Shown in pieces: positions 16,658 through 24,520 of a stretch of DNA of 39,509 nt (position 1 is the stretch's first letter; every line of letters begins with the position of its first letter). The DNA is from JBOFCO01 sp051646105 (GTDB lineage Bacteria > Pseudomonadota > Alphaproteobacteria > Rhodobacterales > Rhodobacteraceae): the NCBI GenBank assembly GCA_051646105.1, contig JBOFCO010000149.1:1-39509 (forward strand). The letters run 5' to 3'. A program made the position numbers and the translations under genes. The notes under the pieces were generated by a model, which saw nothing but the letters and a program-made list of their open reading frames with translations, had not been told where the DNA came from and did not search any database.

Positions 16658-17517
16658 ATAATCACCCGGTATTCGGCGCGCCCCTTGGCGATGCCGTGCA
16701 GGGCAAAGGTCTGGCCGTTGGTGGGCTCCCCCGCAAGGACCGCGCTGTCCAGCCCCTTCTGCGCCGATGTGCAGAAGAGCGTGCCGAAATCGGCGCCTCC
16801 AAACGCCGGGCACGAGGATTGACGCGCCGGAACCTCGACCCTGTGAACCTGTCGACCCTCTGCATCATAGGCTGCGATGATTCCGGCCCCCCAATGTGCG
16901 CACCAGAACCTCCCCTCGGCATCGAAAACCGCGCCATCGGGATTCAGGCCCAGCGGCTTGAAATCGATGAACACCTCCCGCTTGGCAGTCGGCCAACCGT
17001 CGGCATCCAGACCGACGCGCCAGACAATCCCTTGCGCCGTGTCCCCGAAACAGGCCGTCGTGCCGTCCGGGGCGAAAGCGATGGCGTTCGGAATTGCGAT
17101 GTTGCCGTAAAGCTTGCGAAGCTCTCCGCGATGCCAGCGATAGATTGCACCCGTCGGGCCACGCTCCTGCTTGTCCATGGTGCCGATCCAGAACCCACCC
17201 TGCGGATCGGCGCGACCGTCATTCGACCTATTGTCGGAATTGTCCGATTCCAACGGACATAAGAAGCGGGTTTCGCCTGTTGGAATGTCGAATAATTGCA
17301 AGGCAGTTTCGGAGGCGACCACAAGCGTATCCTGATCCACCCATCCTGCAGCCGACACGTTTTCGTCAAACGCCCATTCAAGTGCTGCGCCCGAGTCATC
17401 CCGGGACAACAACCGGTTTCCCAGAATGTCGAACCAGAACAATTGCCCGCGTTCGGGATGCCAAAGCGGCCCTTCACCCAGAAGACAGGGCCGCGCATCA
17501 TGGATATTGGCTGTCAC
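16654..17517 (-). CDS. SMP-30/gluconolactonase family sugar lactonase
   Basis: This 287-residue six-bladed beta-propeller lactonase hydrolyses a sugar lactone to the free acid. The divalent metal ligands of the family can be placed at E15 (LLGEGPLW), N144 (AIPNAIAFAP) and D194 (LNPDGAVFDAEG); RSNDGRADPQGGFWIGTMD carries the conserved Asn/Arg of the substrate pocket. No signal peptide. Between dgoA and galM, the most likely substrate is D-galactono-1,4- or 1,5-lactone made by the SDR enzyme; L-arabinonolactone or gluconolactone are alternatives that sequence alone cannot exclude. It overlaps dgoA upstream and galM downstream by 4 bp each. Confidence 0.92.
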   Translation of the reverse strand: MTANIHDARPCLLGEGPLWHPERGQLFWFDILGNRLLSRDDSGAALEWAFDENVSAAGWVDQDTLVVASETALQLFDIPTGETRFLCPLESDNSDNRSNDGRADPQGGFWIGTMDKQERGPTGAIYRWHRGELRKLYGNIAIPNAIAFAPDGTTACFGDTAQGIVWRVGLDADGWPTAKREVFIDFKPLGLNPDGAVFDAEGRFWCAHWGAGIIAAYDAEGRQVHRVEVPARQSSCPAFGGADFGTLFCTSAQKGLDSAVLAGEPTNGQTFALHGIAKGRAEYRVII

Positions 17518-18125
17518 CGGAATACCCCATCATATGCCGACACCAGTCCGGCGGCGCGGGCGGCGACTTCAGACGCCGAAAGGCCAGGGCTGTAAAGCGC
17601 TGTGCCGATGCCGAAGCCATCCGCGCCCGCCTTTGCCCATTCGGAAAAGTTTGCAGGGCCAGCCCCGCCCACGGCCAGAACCTCGCACGATTTCGGCAAC
17701 ACTGCCCGCAACGCCGCGATGCCCGAAGGCCCCATGATCGAGGCGGGGAATATCTTCAGCCCGTCTGCCCCCGCAGACAGCGCCGCAAAGCATTCGGTTG
17801 CAGTGAACACGCCCGGATACGAAAGCATGCCCGCCTGTTTCGTCGCGGTGATGACGGCGGTGTCGGTATTGGGGGAAACCACCAGACGCGCGCCGATCCT
17901 GTGCAGACGCGTCACCTCCTCGACCCGCAGGACGGTGCCAGCGCCAATCGTGGCGCGATCGCCGCAGGCCATCACCATCGCCTTGATGCTGTCGTATGGA
18001 TCGGGAGAGTTCAGCGGCACCTCGATACGGGTGATGCCCGCATCGATCAGCGCCGTTGCTACGGGAACGGCATCCGGGGGCGTGATCCCGCGCAGGATCG
18101 CGATCAGGCGGCGGTCGGTCATCAT
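17514..18125 (-). CDS. dgoA: 2-dehydro-3-deoxy-6-phosphogalactonate aldolase
   Basis: This class I aldolase of 203 residues cleaves 2-keto-3-deoxy-6-phosphogalactonate to pyruvate and glyceraldehyde 3-phosphate. It has the KDPG/KDPGal aldolase layout: LIAILRGITPPDAV, RIEVPLNSPDPYDSI (Glu 35), GAGTVL, and the Schiff-base Lys at 124 in GADGLKIFPAS. The galactonate rather than gluconate assignment rests on LNSP after IEV and on the adjacent dgoK. ATGATG at 18125-18120 offers two starts; the first overlaps the dgoK stop by 4 bp. Its stop overlaps the lactonase start. Confidence 0.93.
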   Translation of the reverse strand: MMTDRRLIAILRGITPPDAVPVATALIDAGITRIEVPLNSPDPYDSIKAMVMACGDRATIGAGTVLRVEEVTRLHRIGARLVVSPNTDTAVITATKQAGMLSYPGVFTATECFAALSAGADGLKIFPASIMGPSGIAALRAVLPKSCEVLAVGGAGPANFSEWAKAGADGFGIGTALYSPGLSASEVAARAAGLVSAYDGVFR

Positions 18126-19027
18126 CTTCCCTTCAACTGGCGGTAAGCGGCGGCAAGGCCCGCAAGCGTCAGCCGCGCGGCATCGGCGATTTCGGCGCTG
18201 GCCCCCTGTGCGGTCAGCGCATCCAGATAGGCGCGCGACATCGCATCCGATCCGATGATCGCCACCGGCTGCCCCAGCCAGTAGGGGCGGGCGGCGGCGA
18301 GTTCCGCCCCGATCAGCAGGCCGGACAGCCGCCCCCGCGCCGCAGCCGGGGAAAGCCCGGCCAGAAGCCCCTCTGCCCGGATACCGAACAGGCGTGCGGC
18401 CAGCGTTTCCGGGCGCGACATCGTGTCGGAAACCGCCTCAAGAAAGGCTGCTACATCCACGCCGTCGCCGTTCAGCCCGTGCCGCAGCACGGATTGCGCG
18501 GAAAGCAGGGCGAACATCTCCCCGGTCATGAAGGTGCGGAAACTGACCACCTCACCCGCGCTGATGTGGGCCCATTTGGTGTGGGTGCCGGGCAGGCAAA
18601 GTACGCCGTCAAAATCCGGCCGGTCTGACAGAAACCCGGCGATCTGCGTTTCCTCGCCCCGCATCACATCGGCGGGGCGTGCCTGCGACAGTCCGGAAAG
18701 GATGCGCACCCGCAGCCGGGGATCGGTGCAGGCGGGCATAACCGAAGCGGTTGGATCCAGAGGCGTACAGGGAACGGAACGATAGGGCGCTTCCGTCCAG
18801 CCCTGTTTCGCCCCCGCCATGCCACAGACAATGACATCGACCGGTTTGTCCCCCAGCCAGTCCAGCACAAGCGTCAACAGGGCGGGCTCAAACCCGTCAG
18901 GTGTCAATGCGCCCATGCCCGCAGACGATCCGCCTTCGGCCAGCACACTGTCATGGGGGCCCATCGCCCATGCCCGGAGGTTTGACGTGCCCCAGTCGAC
19001 GGCGATCCAGTCCGCTGAAACTCTCAC
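18122..19027 (-). CDS. dgoK: 2-dehydro-3-deoxygalactonokinase
   Basis: This 301-residue kinase phosphorylates 2-keto-3-deoxygalactonate, giving the DgoA substrate. The N-terminal phosphate-1 loop is DWIAVDWGTSNLRAW, and CLPGTHTKWAHI is the conserved central motif of the DgoK family; the C-terminus holds PVAIIGSDAMSRAYLDAL. I assign a GTG start at 19027 (VRVSADWIAVDWG) because it overlaps the SDR stop as GTGA and places the ATP motif at the usual distance. The frame is open much further upstream but that part is the SDR gene read in another frame. Confidence 0.93.
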   Translation of the reverse strand: MRVSADWIAVDWGTSNLRAWAMGPHDSVLAEGGSSAGMGALTPDGFEPALLTLVLDWLGDKPVDVIVCGMAGAKQGWTEAPYRSVPCTPLDPTASVMPACTDPRLRVRILSGLSQARPADVMRGEETQIAGFLSDRPDFDGVLCLPGTHTKWAHISAGEVVSFRTFMTGEMFALLSAQSVLRHGLNGDGVDVAAFLEAVSDTMSRPETLAARLFGIRAEGLLAGLSPAAARGRLSGLLIGAELAAARPYWLGQPVAIIGSDAMSRAYLDALTAQGASAEIADAARLTLAGLAAAYRQLKGR

Positions 19028-19806
19028 CCTGTCACCACGACACCGCCGTCGACAACCAGTGCCTGACCTGTCATCGCAGCACTGGCGGCAGAGGCAAGGA
19101 ACAGCGTCGGTCCGACCATATCGGCTTCGTCCAACTCCCGTTGCAGCGCCTGCCGGGACATATGCGAGGCCAGCCCTTCCGGCGTCACCCACATGTCGCG
19201 CTGCTTTTGTGTCAGCACCCATCCGGGCATCAGCGCGTTCACGCGGATATTCTGTGGCCCCAGTTCCCGCGCGAGGGAGCGGGTCAGGCCGGTGATTGCG
19301 GATTTTGACGCGGCATAGACCGGATAACCGGAATTGCCCATCATGTAGCTGATCGAGGAATAGTTGATGATCGATCCGCCCCCTGCCGCTGCCATGCCGG
19401 GCGCGACCGACTGCGCGGCAAAGAAATGGTGACGCAGATTGACGTTGATCGTTTCGTCGAATTCGGCCGGCGTCATACCCGCAAGTGTATGACGGCGGTC
19501 GTTGGCGGCATTGTTCACCAATACGGTGATCGGGCCGTTGGCGGCGGCCGCGCGGCCCAGCGCCGCCTGAAGCGCGGCAATGTCGGTGACATCGCAGCGT
19601 TCAAACCAAGGGCGTGTGCCATGCCGTGCCGCGAGTTCATCGCAATAGGCGCTGGCATCCGACCGCTGGACAAAGGCGACCCTTGCCCCCTGCGCCATGA
19701 AGCCGTCAGTCAATGCCGCGCCGATGCCGGACCCGCCGCCGGTGATGAATACGGATGCTCCCGCAAGATCATGGAATGTGGCGGCGGATTTGGTGGACGC
19801 GGCCAT
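19024..19806 (-). CDS. SDR family dehydrogenase, probable galactose 1-dehydrogenase
   Basis: This 260-residue short-chain dehydrogenase has the NAD(P)-binding TGGGSGIG (22-29), VNNAAN (98-102), a catalytic Ser near 151 and the YxxxK pair Y164/K168 (YAASKSAIT). Position at the head of an operon with dgoK, dgoA, a lactonase and galM points to oxidation of D-galactose to galactonolactone; SDR galactose dehydrogenases are known in rhizobia and relatives. Related SDRs act on L-fucose or D-arabinose, so substrate is inferred. GGAGA lies 6 bp before the ATG. This is the first gene of the operon; 84 bp separate it from znuA on the same strand. Confidence 0.88.
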   Translation of the reverse strand: MAASTKSAATFHDLAGASVFITGGGSGIGAALTDGFMAQGARVAFVQRSDASAYCDELAARHGTRPWFERCDVTDIAALQAALGRAAAANGPITVLVNNAANDRRHTLAGMTPAEFDETINVNLRHHFFAAQSVAPGMAAAGGGSIINYSSISYMMGNSGYPVYAASKSAITGLTRSLARELGPQNIRVNALMPGWVLTQKQRDMWVTPEGLASHMSRQALQRELDEADMVGPTLFLASAASAAMTGQALVVDGGVVVTG

Positions 19807-19867
19807 GGTATTTCTCCCCAGATTGCCGGGGCAGATTGGGCCGCGTCTGTCGGCATTGCAAGGGTGA

Positions 19868-19901
19868 CCGATCGTTTTTCGTTAGCGCTGTCAGCGATCG
19901 G
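19868..19901 (-). other. Inverted repeat at the znuA 3' end
   Basis: CGATCGG (19895-19901) and CCGATCG (19868-19874), read on the plus strand, form a perfect 7-bp inverted repeat with a 20-nt loop spanning the znuA stop. No U-tract follows on the minus strand, so a terminator role is uncertain. It may still separate the znuA transcript from the galactose operon. Confidence 0.3.
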
Positions 19902-20832
19902 AAAGGCAATCATCCATTGCCGCGGCCAACCCCGTCAGAATGGCGCCATAAGTTTCTGGCCCGCCGCCCAGATCGGCACCTTCCGGGTCCAGCGCGCGCC
20001 CTAACCGTGCGCCGGTGCCTTCCGTCATCAGTTCTGCCAGAGCCATATCGTGCTGCGCCTCCGGAAAGATGCAGGCGATCCCCTCTGCCTTTACCTCTGC
20101 CTGCAAGGCCGCCAGTTTTTCCGCCCCCGGATCGGCTGCATCGCCGGCTGCAATCGCGTCGATCCCGGTCAGGCCGAAATGATCGGTGAAATATCCATAG
20201 GCATCGTGAAAGACCACGAAGCGCGCGTCCTTGTGCGGGGCAAGACTTGCGGCGACCGCTGCCTCTGTTCTTGCCAGTTCGGCACGTGCCGCTTCGGCAT
20301 TTTCCCGGTAGATTGCCGCGTTTTCCGGATCTTTTTCTGCCAGGGCATCGGCAATCAGCCCCAGCCAGTGCGCGGCATTCGCAGGGTCAAGCCAGGCATG
20401 GGGATCCATACCGTCGTGCGCGTGACCATGCTCGTGGCCGTCGTCCTCTGCCGATTGTTCCTGCCCGCCGTGCTCCTCATGATCAGGGTGGCCGGTTCTG
20501 CCAAACTTGCGTCGCAACGTTCCGTCCGCTGCCAGCAGGCCAAGGATGGTGCCACCGGTGCCCGTTCCCTCAAGCGCGCGATCCAGCCAGGGCGTCATTT
20601 CCGGCCCCACCCAGATCACCAGATCGGCATCCGACAATGCCGCCGCCTGCGATGGACGAAGCTGAAAGTCATGCGCAGATGCCCCCTTTTCCAGCAGCAG
20701 AACCGGCTGGCCCAGATCGCCCATCACCTGTGCGACCAGCGATGCAACAGGGGGAATGTCAGCCACCACCTCAGGCACCTCGGCAAAGGCGGGGGTTGCA
20801 AGAAACGGCAGGGAAAAAAGGGCAAGGCGCAT
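19891..20832 (-). CDS. znuA: Zinc ABC transporter substrate-binding protein
   Basis: This 313-residue periplasmic protein captures zinc for the ZnuBC transporter. A signal peptide covers residues 1-17 (RLALFSLPFLATPAFA|E). Likely zinc ligands are H54 (GASAHDF), H145 (DPHAWLDP) and H209 (VVFHDAYGYF). A His/acid-rich flexible loop occupies about 115-139 (GHPDHEEHGG ... HEHGHAHD), typical of ZnuA and thought to collect zinc. It is transcribed away from zur-znuCB, with two Zur-box-like palindromes in the 88 bp between, so repression by zinc-loaded Zur is expected. Confidence 0.96.
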   Translation of the reverse strand: MRLALFSLPFLATPAFAEVPEVVADIPPVASLVAQVMGDLGQPVLLLEKGASAHDFQLRPSQAAALSDADLVIWVGPEMTPWLDRALEGTGTGGTILGLLAADGTLRRKFGRTGHPDHEEHGGQEQSAEDDGHEHGHAHDGMDPHAWLDPANAAHWLGLIADALAEKDPENAAIYRENAEAARAELARTEAAVAASLAPHKDARFVVFHDAYGYFTDHFGLTGIDAIAAGDAADPGAEKLAALQAEVKAEGIACIFPEAQHDMALAELMTEGTGARLGRALDPEGADLGGGPETYGAILTGLAAAMDDCLSDR

Positions 20833-20870
20833 ATCGGGCTCCGTCTTGTGGGCGGGGGAAATCAGGAATA

Positions 20871-20885
20871 TGTTACAGTATAACG
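20871..20885. promoter_or_regulatory. Zur box 1
   Basis: TGTTACAGTATAACG matches the alphaproteobacterial Zur consensus TGTTATANTATAACA at 13 of 15 positions (N counted as match). It lies 39-53 bp upstream of the znuA ATG in the znuA/zur divergent region. Confidence 0.8.
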
Positions 20886-20892
20886 CGGTCGA

Positions 20893-20907
20893 TGTAATAT
20901 CATAACA
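20893..20907. promoter_or_regulatory. Zur box 2
   Basis: TGTAATATCATAACA matches the same Zur consensus at 13 of 15 positions. Its centre is 22 bp from that of box 1, about two helical turns, so two Zur dimers could bind on the same DNA face. It lies 14 bp before the zur start and probably controls zur-znuC-znuB-matB. Confidence 0.75.
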
Positions 20908-20920
20908 TTCTGGATGTGCA

Positions 20921-21415
20921 ATGCCCCGGACACGCGCTGCCTCGCTTGCCTTTCACGATCATGATCACAGCCAGTGCTGTGGTGACGGAATGGCCCGCGC
21001 CGAAGAACTGATCAGCACCGCAGGGGTGAAGCTGACCCCGGTGCGCCGGCGCACGCTGGAAATCCTGCTGGAATCCCATCGCGCGCTGGGGGCCTATGAT
21101 GTGCTGGAACGACTGGCTGCCGAAGGTTTTGGCAAGCAGCCCCCGGTCGCCTATCGTGCGCTGGAATTTCTGGTGGATAACGGCCTGGCCCATCGGGTGC
21201 GGCGATTGAACGCCTTTGTCGCCTGCATGGCGCCGGGCGGGCCGCATCGCCCTGCATTCCTGATCTGCCGCAATTGCGAATCCGTGGCCGAGTGTCCGGC
21301 AGACGATGTGCGCGCCGCGCTGGACGCCGCCGCAGCAACGGCAGGATTCCGTGTCGAGCGGTCCAATATCGAGGCGCTGGGCCTGTGCACCACCTGCCGC
21401 GAGGCGCAGCCATGA
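20921..21415 (+). CDS. zur: Zinc uptake regulator Zur (Fur family)
   Basis: This 164-residue Fur-family repressor senses zinc. After an N-terminal HDHDHSQCC stretch come the winged helix (LTPVRRRTLEILLESHRALGA, VAYRALEFLVDNGLAHRV) and the dimerisation domain with structural zinc cysteines CRNC and LCTTC. These features and the znu neighbours favour Zur over Fur or Mur. I keep the ATG at 20921 because HDHDHxxC is common at the start of Zur in this group; ATG 20990 (MARAEEL) would give a shorter protein. Its stop overlaps the znuC start (ATGATGA, 21412). Confidence 0.94.
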   Translation: MPRTRAASLAFHDHDHSQCCGDGMARAEELISTAGVKLTPVRRRTLEILLESHRALGAYDVLERLAAEGFGKQPPVAYRALEFLVDNGLAHRVRRLNAFVACMAPGGPHRPAFLICRNCESVAECPADDVRAALDAAAATAGFRVERSNIEALGLCTTCREAQP

Positions 21416-22224
21416 TGCCCCTGATTTCAGCGCGGTCGCTTTCCGTAGCTTACGGCGGGATGCAGGTTCTTGCCGATGTGTCGCTGTCCGTCGCCAAGGG
21501 GGAAATCGTCACCCTGATCGGGCCGAACGGATCCGGGAAGTCGACGCTGGTCAAGGCGCTGATCGGGCTTGTCCCGGCGCAGGGCATGATCGTGCGGGCA
21601 GCTGAGCTGCGGATAGGCTATGTGCCGCAGCGCCTGCATGTCGACGCGGCTTTGCCCATGACGGTTCGGCGGTTCCTGTCCTTGCCCGCGCGTCAGACGA
21701 CCGCAGCCACGGATGAGATGCTGGCCCGTGTCGGTGTTTCCGGGATCGGGGACCGCCAGATGGCGCGGCTGTCTGGGGGGCAGTTCCAGCGTGTGCTTCT
21801 CGCCCGCGCGCTTCTGGCAAGGCCCGACCTGCTGATCCTGGACGAAGCGACGCAGGGGCTGGATCAGCCAGGCGAAGCGGCCTTTTACCGTCTGATCGAG
21901 GAAGTCCGCACCGAGTTTGGCTGCGGCGTGCTGATGGTCAGCCATGACCTGCATGTGGTGATGGCGGCCTCTGACCGGGTGATCTGCCTGAACGGCCACG
22001 TCTGTTGCGAGGGCACGCCGCAGATCGTGTCCAACGCACCCGAATACCGCGCGCTGTTCGGGTTGGGCACACAGGGTGCGCTGGCGCTGTACCGGCACGA
22101 GCATGACCACGATCATGATGGCCATCATCATGATCCCGGCCACGATCACGACCACCAGGGGCACCATCACCAAGGGCACGACCATACCCATCACCACGAC
22201 AAGGACGACGCCCATGCTGGATGA
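21412..22224 (+). CDS. znuC: Zinc ABC transporter ATP-binding protein
   Basis: This 270-residue ATPase powers zinc import. Walker A GPNGSGKST is at 37-45, the signature LSGGQFQRV at 120-128 and Walker B LLILDEA at about 140-146, with the switch His in VSHDLH. The last 42 residues (229-270) form an extreme His/Asp tail with 19 His, which may buffer zinc in the cytoplasm or sense its level. The ATG at 21412 overlaps the zur stop; an ATG-less extension upstream is zur in another frame. znuB starts 11 bp before its end. Confidence 0.96.
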   Translation: MMPLISARSLSVAYGGMQVLADVSLSVAKGEIVTLIGPNGSGKSTLVKALIGLVPAQGMIVRAAELRIGYVPQRLHVDAALPMTVRRFLSLPARQTTAATDEMLARVGVSGIGDRQMARLSGGQFQRVLLARALLARPDLLILDEATQGLDQPGEAAFYRLIEEVRTEFGCGVLMVSHDLHVVMAASDRVICLNGHVCCEGTPQIVSNAPEYRALFGLGTQGALALYRHEHDHDHDGHHHDPGHDHDHQGHHHQGHDHTHHHDKDDAHAG

Positions 22225-23011
22225 TTTCCTTGTCCGCGCGGCACTTGCCGGGATCGGCGTGGCAATGGCGGCGGGGCCGCTCGGCTCTTTCGTGGTGTGG
22301 CGGCGGATGGCTTACTTTGGCGATGCCACCAGCCATGCCGCCGTTCTGGGTGTTGCGCTGGCGCTGGCGACTGAACTGCCCGTCTTCGCCGGAACACTGG
22401 CGGTGGCGTTGTTGATGGCGCTGGCGGTTTCGGCACTGACCGGGCGGGGGCAGGCGATGGATACGGTGCTGGGTGTGCTGGCGCATACCGCGCTGGCGTT
22501 CGGTCTGGTGGCGGCGTCGTTCCTGCCGGGGGTTCGGGCCGATCTGTCCGCCTATCTGTTCGGTGACATTCTGGCAGTATCGAAAACCGATCTTGTCGTG
22601 ATCTGGACAGGGTCACTGCTGGTTCTGGCGCTGCTGGTCTGGCGCTGGCAGCGGCTGCTGACGGCCACGCTGTCGGAAGATCTGGCGATGTCTTCCGGCA
22701 TCAATCCTGCCCGTGAAAGGCTGGTGCTGACGCTGGCACTGGCGCTGGCTGTGGCCGTGACGCTGAAAATCGTAGGTGCGCTGCTGATCGCGGCGTTGCT
22801 GATCGTGCCCGCCGCCGCGGCAAGAAACCTGACCCGCTCGCCCGAGGCGATGGCCGTGGGCGCCGCATTGATCGGGGCAATCGCCTGTCTGGGTGGCTTG
22901 CGGTTATCTTTGTCTTTCGACACACCGGCGGGGCCAAGCATCGTCGTGGCGGCCACGGCGATCTTTGTGCTGTCGCTGGTGATCGGTGGGTTGAGACGGA
23001 GCAACGCATGA
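22214..23011 (+). CDS. znuB: Zinc ABC transporter permease
   Basis: This 265-residue membrane protein is the channel of the zinc importer. It has seven or eight hydrophobic segments and the ABC-3 permease motifs GPLGSFVVWRRMAYFGDATSHAAVLGVALA (in part MAYFGDATSHAAVLG) near residues 30-55 and VGALLIAALLIVPAAAARNL. The ATG at 22214 lies inside the His-tail codons of znuC and has AAGGA upstream. Its stop overlaps the matB start as ATGA, so matB seems to be part of the same transcript. Confidence 0.95.
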   Translation: MLDDFLVRAALAGIGVAMAAGPLGSFVVWRRMAYFGDATSHAAVLGVALALATELPVFAGTLAVALLMALAVSALTGRGQAMDTVLGVLAHTALAFGLVAASFLPGVRADLSAYLFGDILAVSKTDLVVIWTGSLLVLALLVWRWQRLLTATLSEDLAMSSGINPARERLVLTLALALAVAVTLKIVGALLIAALLIVPAAAARNLTRSPEAMAVGAALIGAIACLGGLRLSLSFDTPAGPSIVVAATAIFVLSLVIGGLRRSNA

Positions 23012-24513
23012 ACCACGCCCATGATCTGTTCCTTGCCCCGCATCAGGGCAGCCAACGAGTTTTCCTGCATCTGCCGGATGGTGGCGGTCTGAGTCACGCG
23101 GATTTCTCTGCCATGTCGGCGCGGCTGGCGAATGCCTTTGCCAACGCTGGGCTTCGGCCCGGAGACCGTCTGGCGCTTCAGGTGGCGAAGTCCCCGATGG
23201 CGCTGGCAGTCTATGCCGCCTGCCTGCGTGCGGGGGTGATCCTGCTGCCGCTGAACCCGGCATATACTGCGGCTGAGGTCGCATATTTCGTCAACGATGC
23301 CGAAGCGCGCCTGCTGGTTTGCGATGGCGACAGCGTGGTGGCGCTGGCTCCGGTAGCAGAGCAGACGGGCGTACGGTTGTTGACACTGAATGCCGATGGC
23401 AGCGGCAGCCTTGCCGATCTTGCGGCGGGCCAGCCCGACCGTTTCGCCACCGTGCCGCGCGGGCCGGACGATCTGGCGGCTTTCCTTTACACCTCTGGCA
23501 CCACGGGGCGCTCGAAAGGCGCGATGCTGACCCATCGCAACCTGACATCGAACGCGGAAGTGCTGGTCCAGGCATGGGAGTTCACCGCCGATGATGTGCT
23601 GCTGCACGCCCTGCCGATCTTTCACACCCATGGGCTGTTTGTGGCGACGAATGTGGCGCTGCTTGCAGGCTGCCCGATGATATTTCAGCCGAAATTCGAC
23701 ATTGATGCCGTCATCACCGCTCTGCCACGCGCCACGGCCATGATGGGTGTTCCAACCTTTTACACGCGCCTGCTCGACGATCCGCGCCTGACCCGCGAAC
23801 TGGTTGCGGGAATGCGGCTGTTCATTTCCGGCTCTGCCCCGCTGCTGGCGGAAACCCATGCCGCCTTTGCCGCGCGGACGGGCCACGCCGTGCTGGAACG
23901 TTACGGCATGACAGAAACCAACATGAACACCTCCAACCCCTATCGCGGCGAACGGCGGGCGGGGACGGTCGGCCTGCCGCTTCCGGGGGTGGAGGTGCGG
24001 GTTTGCGACGATGCGGGGCGAGAACTGCCAGACGGCAAGATCGGCGTGATCGAGGTGCGCGGGCCGAACGTGTTCAAGGGCTATTGGCGGATGCCGGAAA
24101 AGACCGCCGCCGAATTGCGCGCCAACGGGTTTTTCATCAGCGGCGATCTGGGGGTCAAATCGGCGGATGGCTACATCAGCATCGTCGGGCGGCAGAAAGA
24201 CCTGATCATTTCGGGCGGGTTCAACATCTATCCGAAAGAGGTGGAGGAGCTACTGGATGCCCTGCCGGGTGTCATGGAATCCGCCGTGATCGGCGTGCCG
24301 CACCCCGATATGGGGGAGGCGGTGGTGGCCGTCATTGCCCGTGCCAAGGGCGAAAGTCCCGATCCGCAGGCGCTGCTGGCGGCACTCTCTGACAGGCTGG
24401 CCCGTTTCAAACAGCCGCGGCATATCGTGATCATGGACGACCTGCCGCGCAACACGATGGGCAAGGTGCAAAAGGCGGCGCTGCGAAAGGCGCATGGCAA
24501 TCTGTTCGTATAG
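23008..24513 (+). CDS. matB: Malonyl-CoA synthetase
   Basis: This 501-residue acyl-adenylate-forming enzyme of the MatB type joins malonate and CoA. ATP-binding motif YTSGTTGRSKGAMLTH lies near 165-180, followed by LPIFHTHGLFVATNV, ERYGMTETNMNTSNPYRGER and GRQKDLIISGGFNIYPKEVE; the C-terminal catalytic Lys is in NTMGKVQKAALR. The GMTETNMN segment and the Arg in RGERRAGTVG are typical of malonyl-CoA synthetases. Unusually it sits at the end of the zinc uptake operon with ATGA overlap to znuB; malonyl-CoA decarboxylase, its common partner, is not in the window. It converges on the globin gene with 7 bp between stops. Confidence 0.92.
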   Translation: MNHAHDLFLAPHQGSQRVFLHLPDGGGLSHADFSAMSARLANAFANAGLRPGDRLALQVAKSPMALAVYAACLRAGVILLPLNPAYTAAEVAYFVNDAEARLLVCDGDSVVALAPVAEQTGVRLLTLNADGSGSLADLAAGQPDRFATVPRGPDDLAAFLYTSGTTGRSKGAMLTHRNLTSNAEVLVQAWEFTADDVLLHALPIFHTHGLFVATNVALLAGCPMIFQPKFDIDAVITALPRATAMMGVPTFYTRLLDDPRLTRELVAGMRLFISGSAPLLAETHAAFAARTGHAVLERYGMTETNMNTSNPYRGERRAGTVGLPLPGVEVRVCDDAGRELPDGKIGVIEVRGPNVFKGYWRMPEKTAAELRANGFFISGDLGVKSADGYISIVGRQKDLIISGGFNIYPKEVEELLDALPGVMESAVIGVPHPDMGEAVVAVIARAKGESPDPQALLAALSDRLARFKQPRHIVIMDDLPRNTMGKVQKAALRKAHGNLFV

Positions 24514-24520
24514 TCTGACG

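Noticed and set aside
22080..22224. CAT/GAC-rich simple repeat, first read as a microsatellite or CRISPR-like array
   Set aside because: It is the coding sequence of the His-rich tail of ZnuC, in frame and with varied codons; no spacers.
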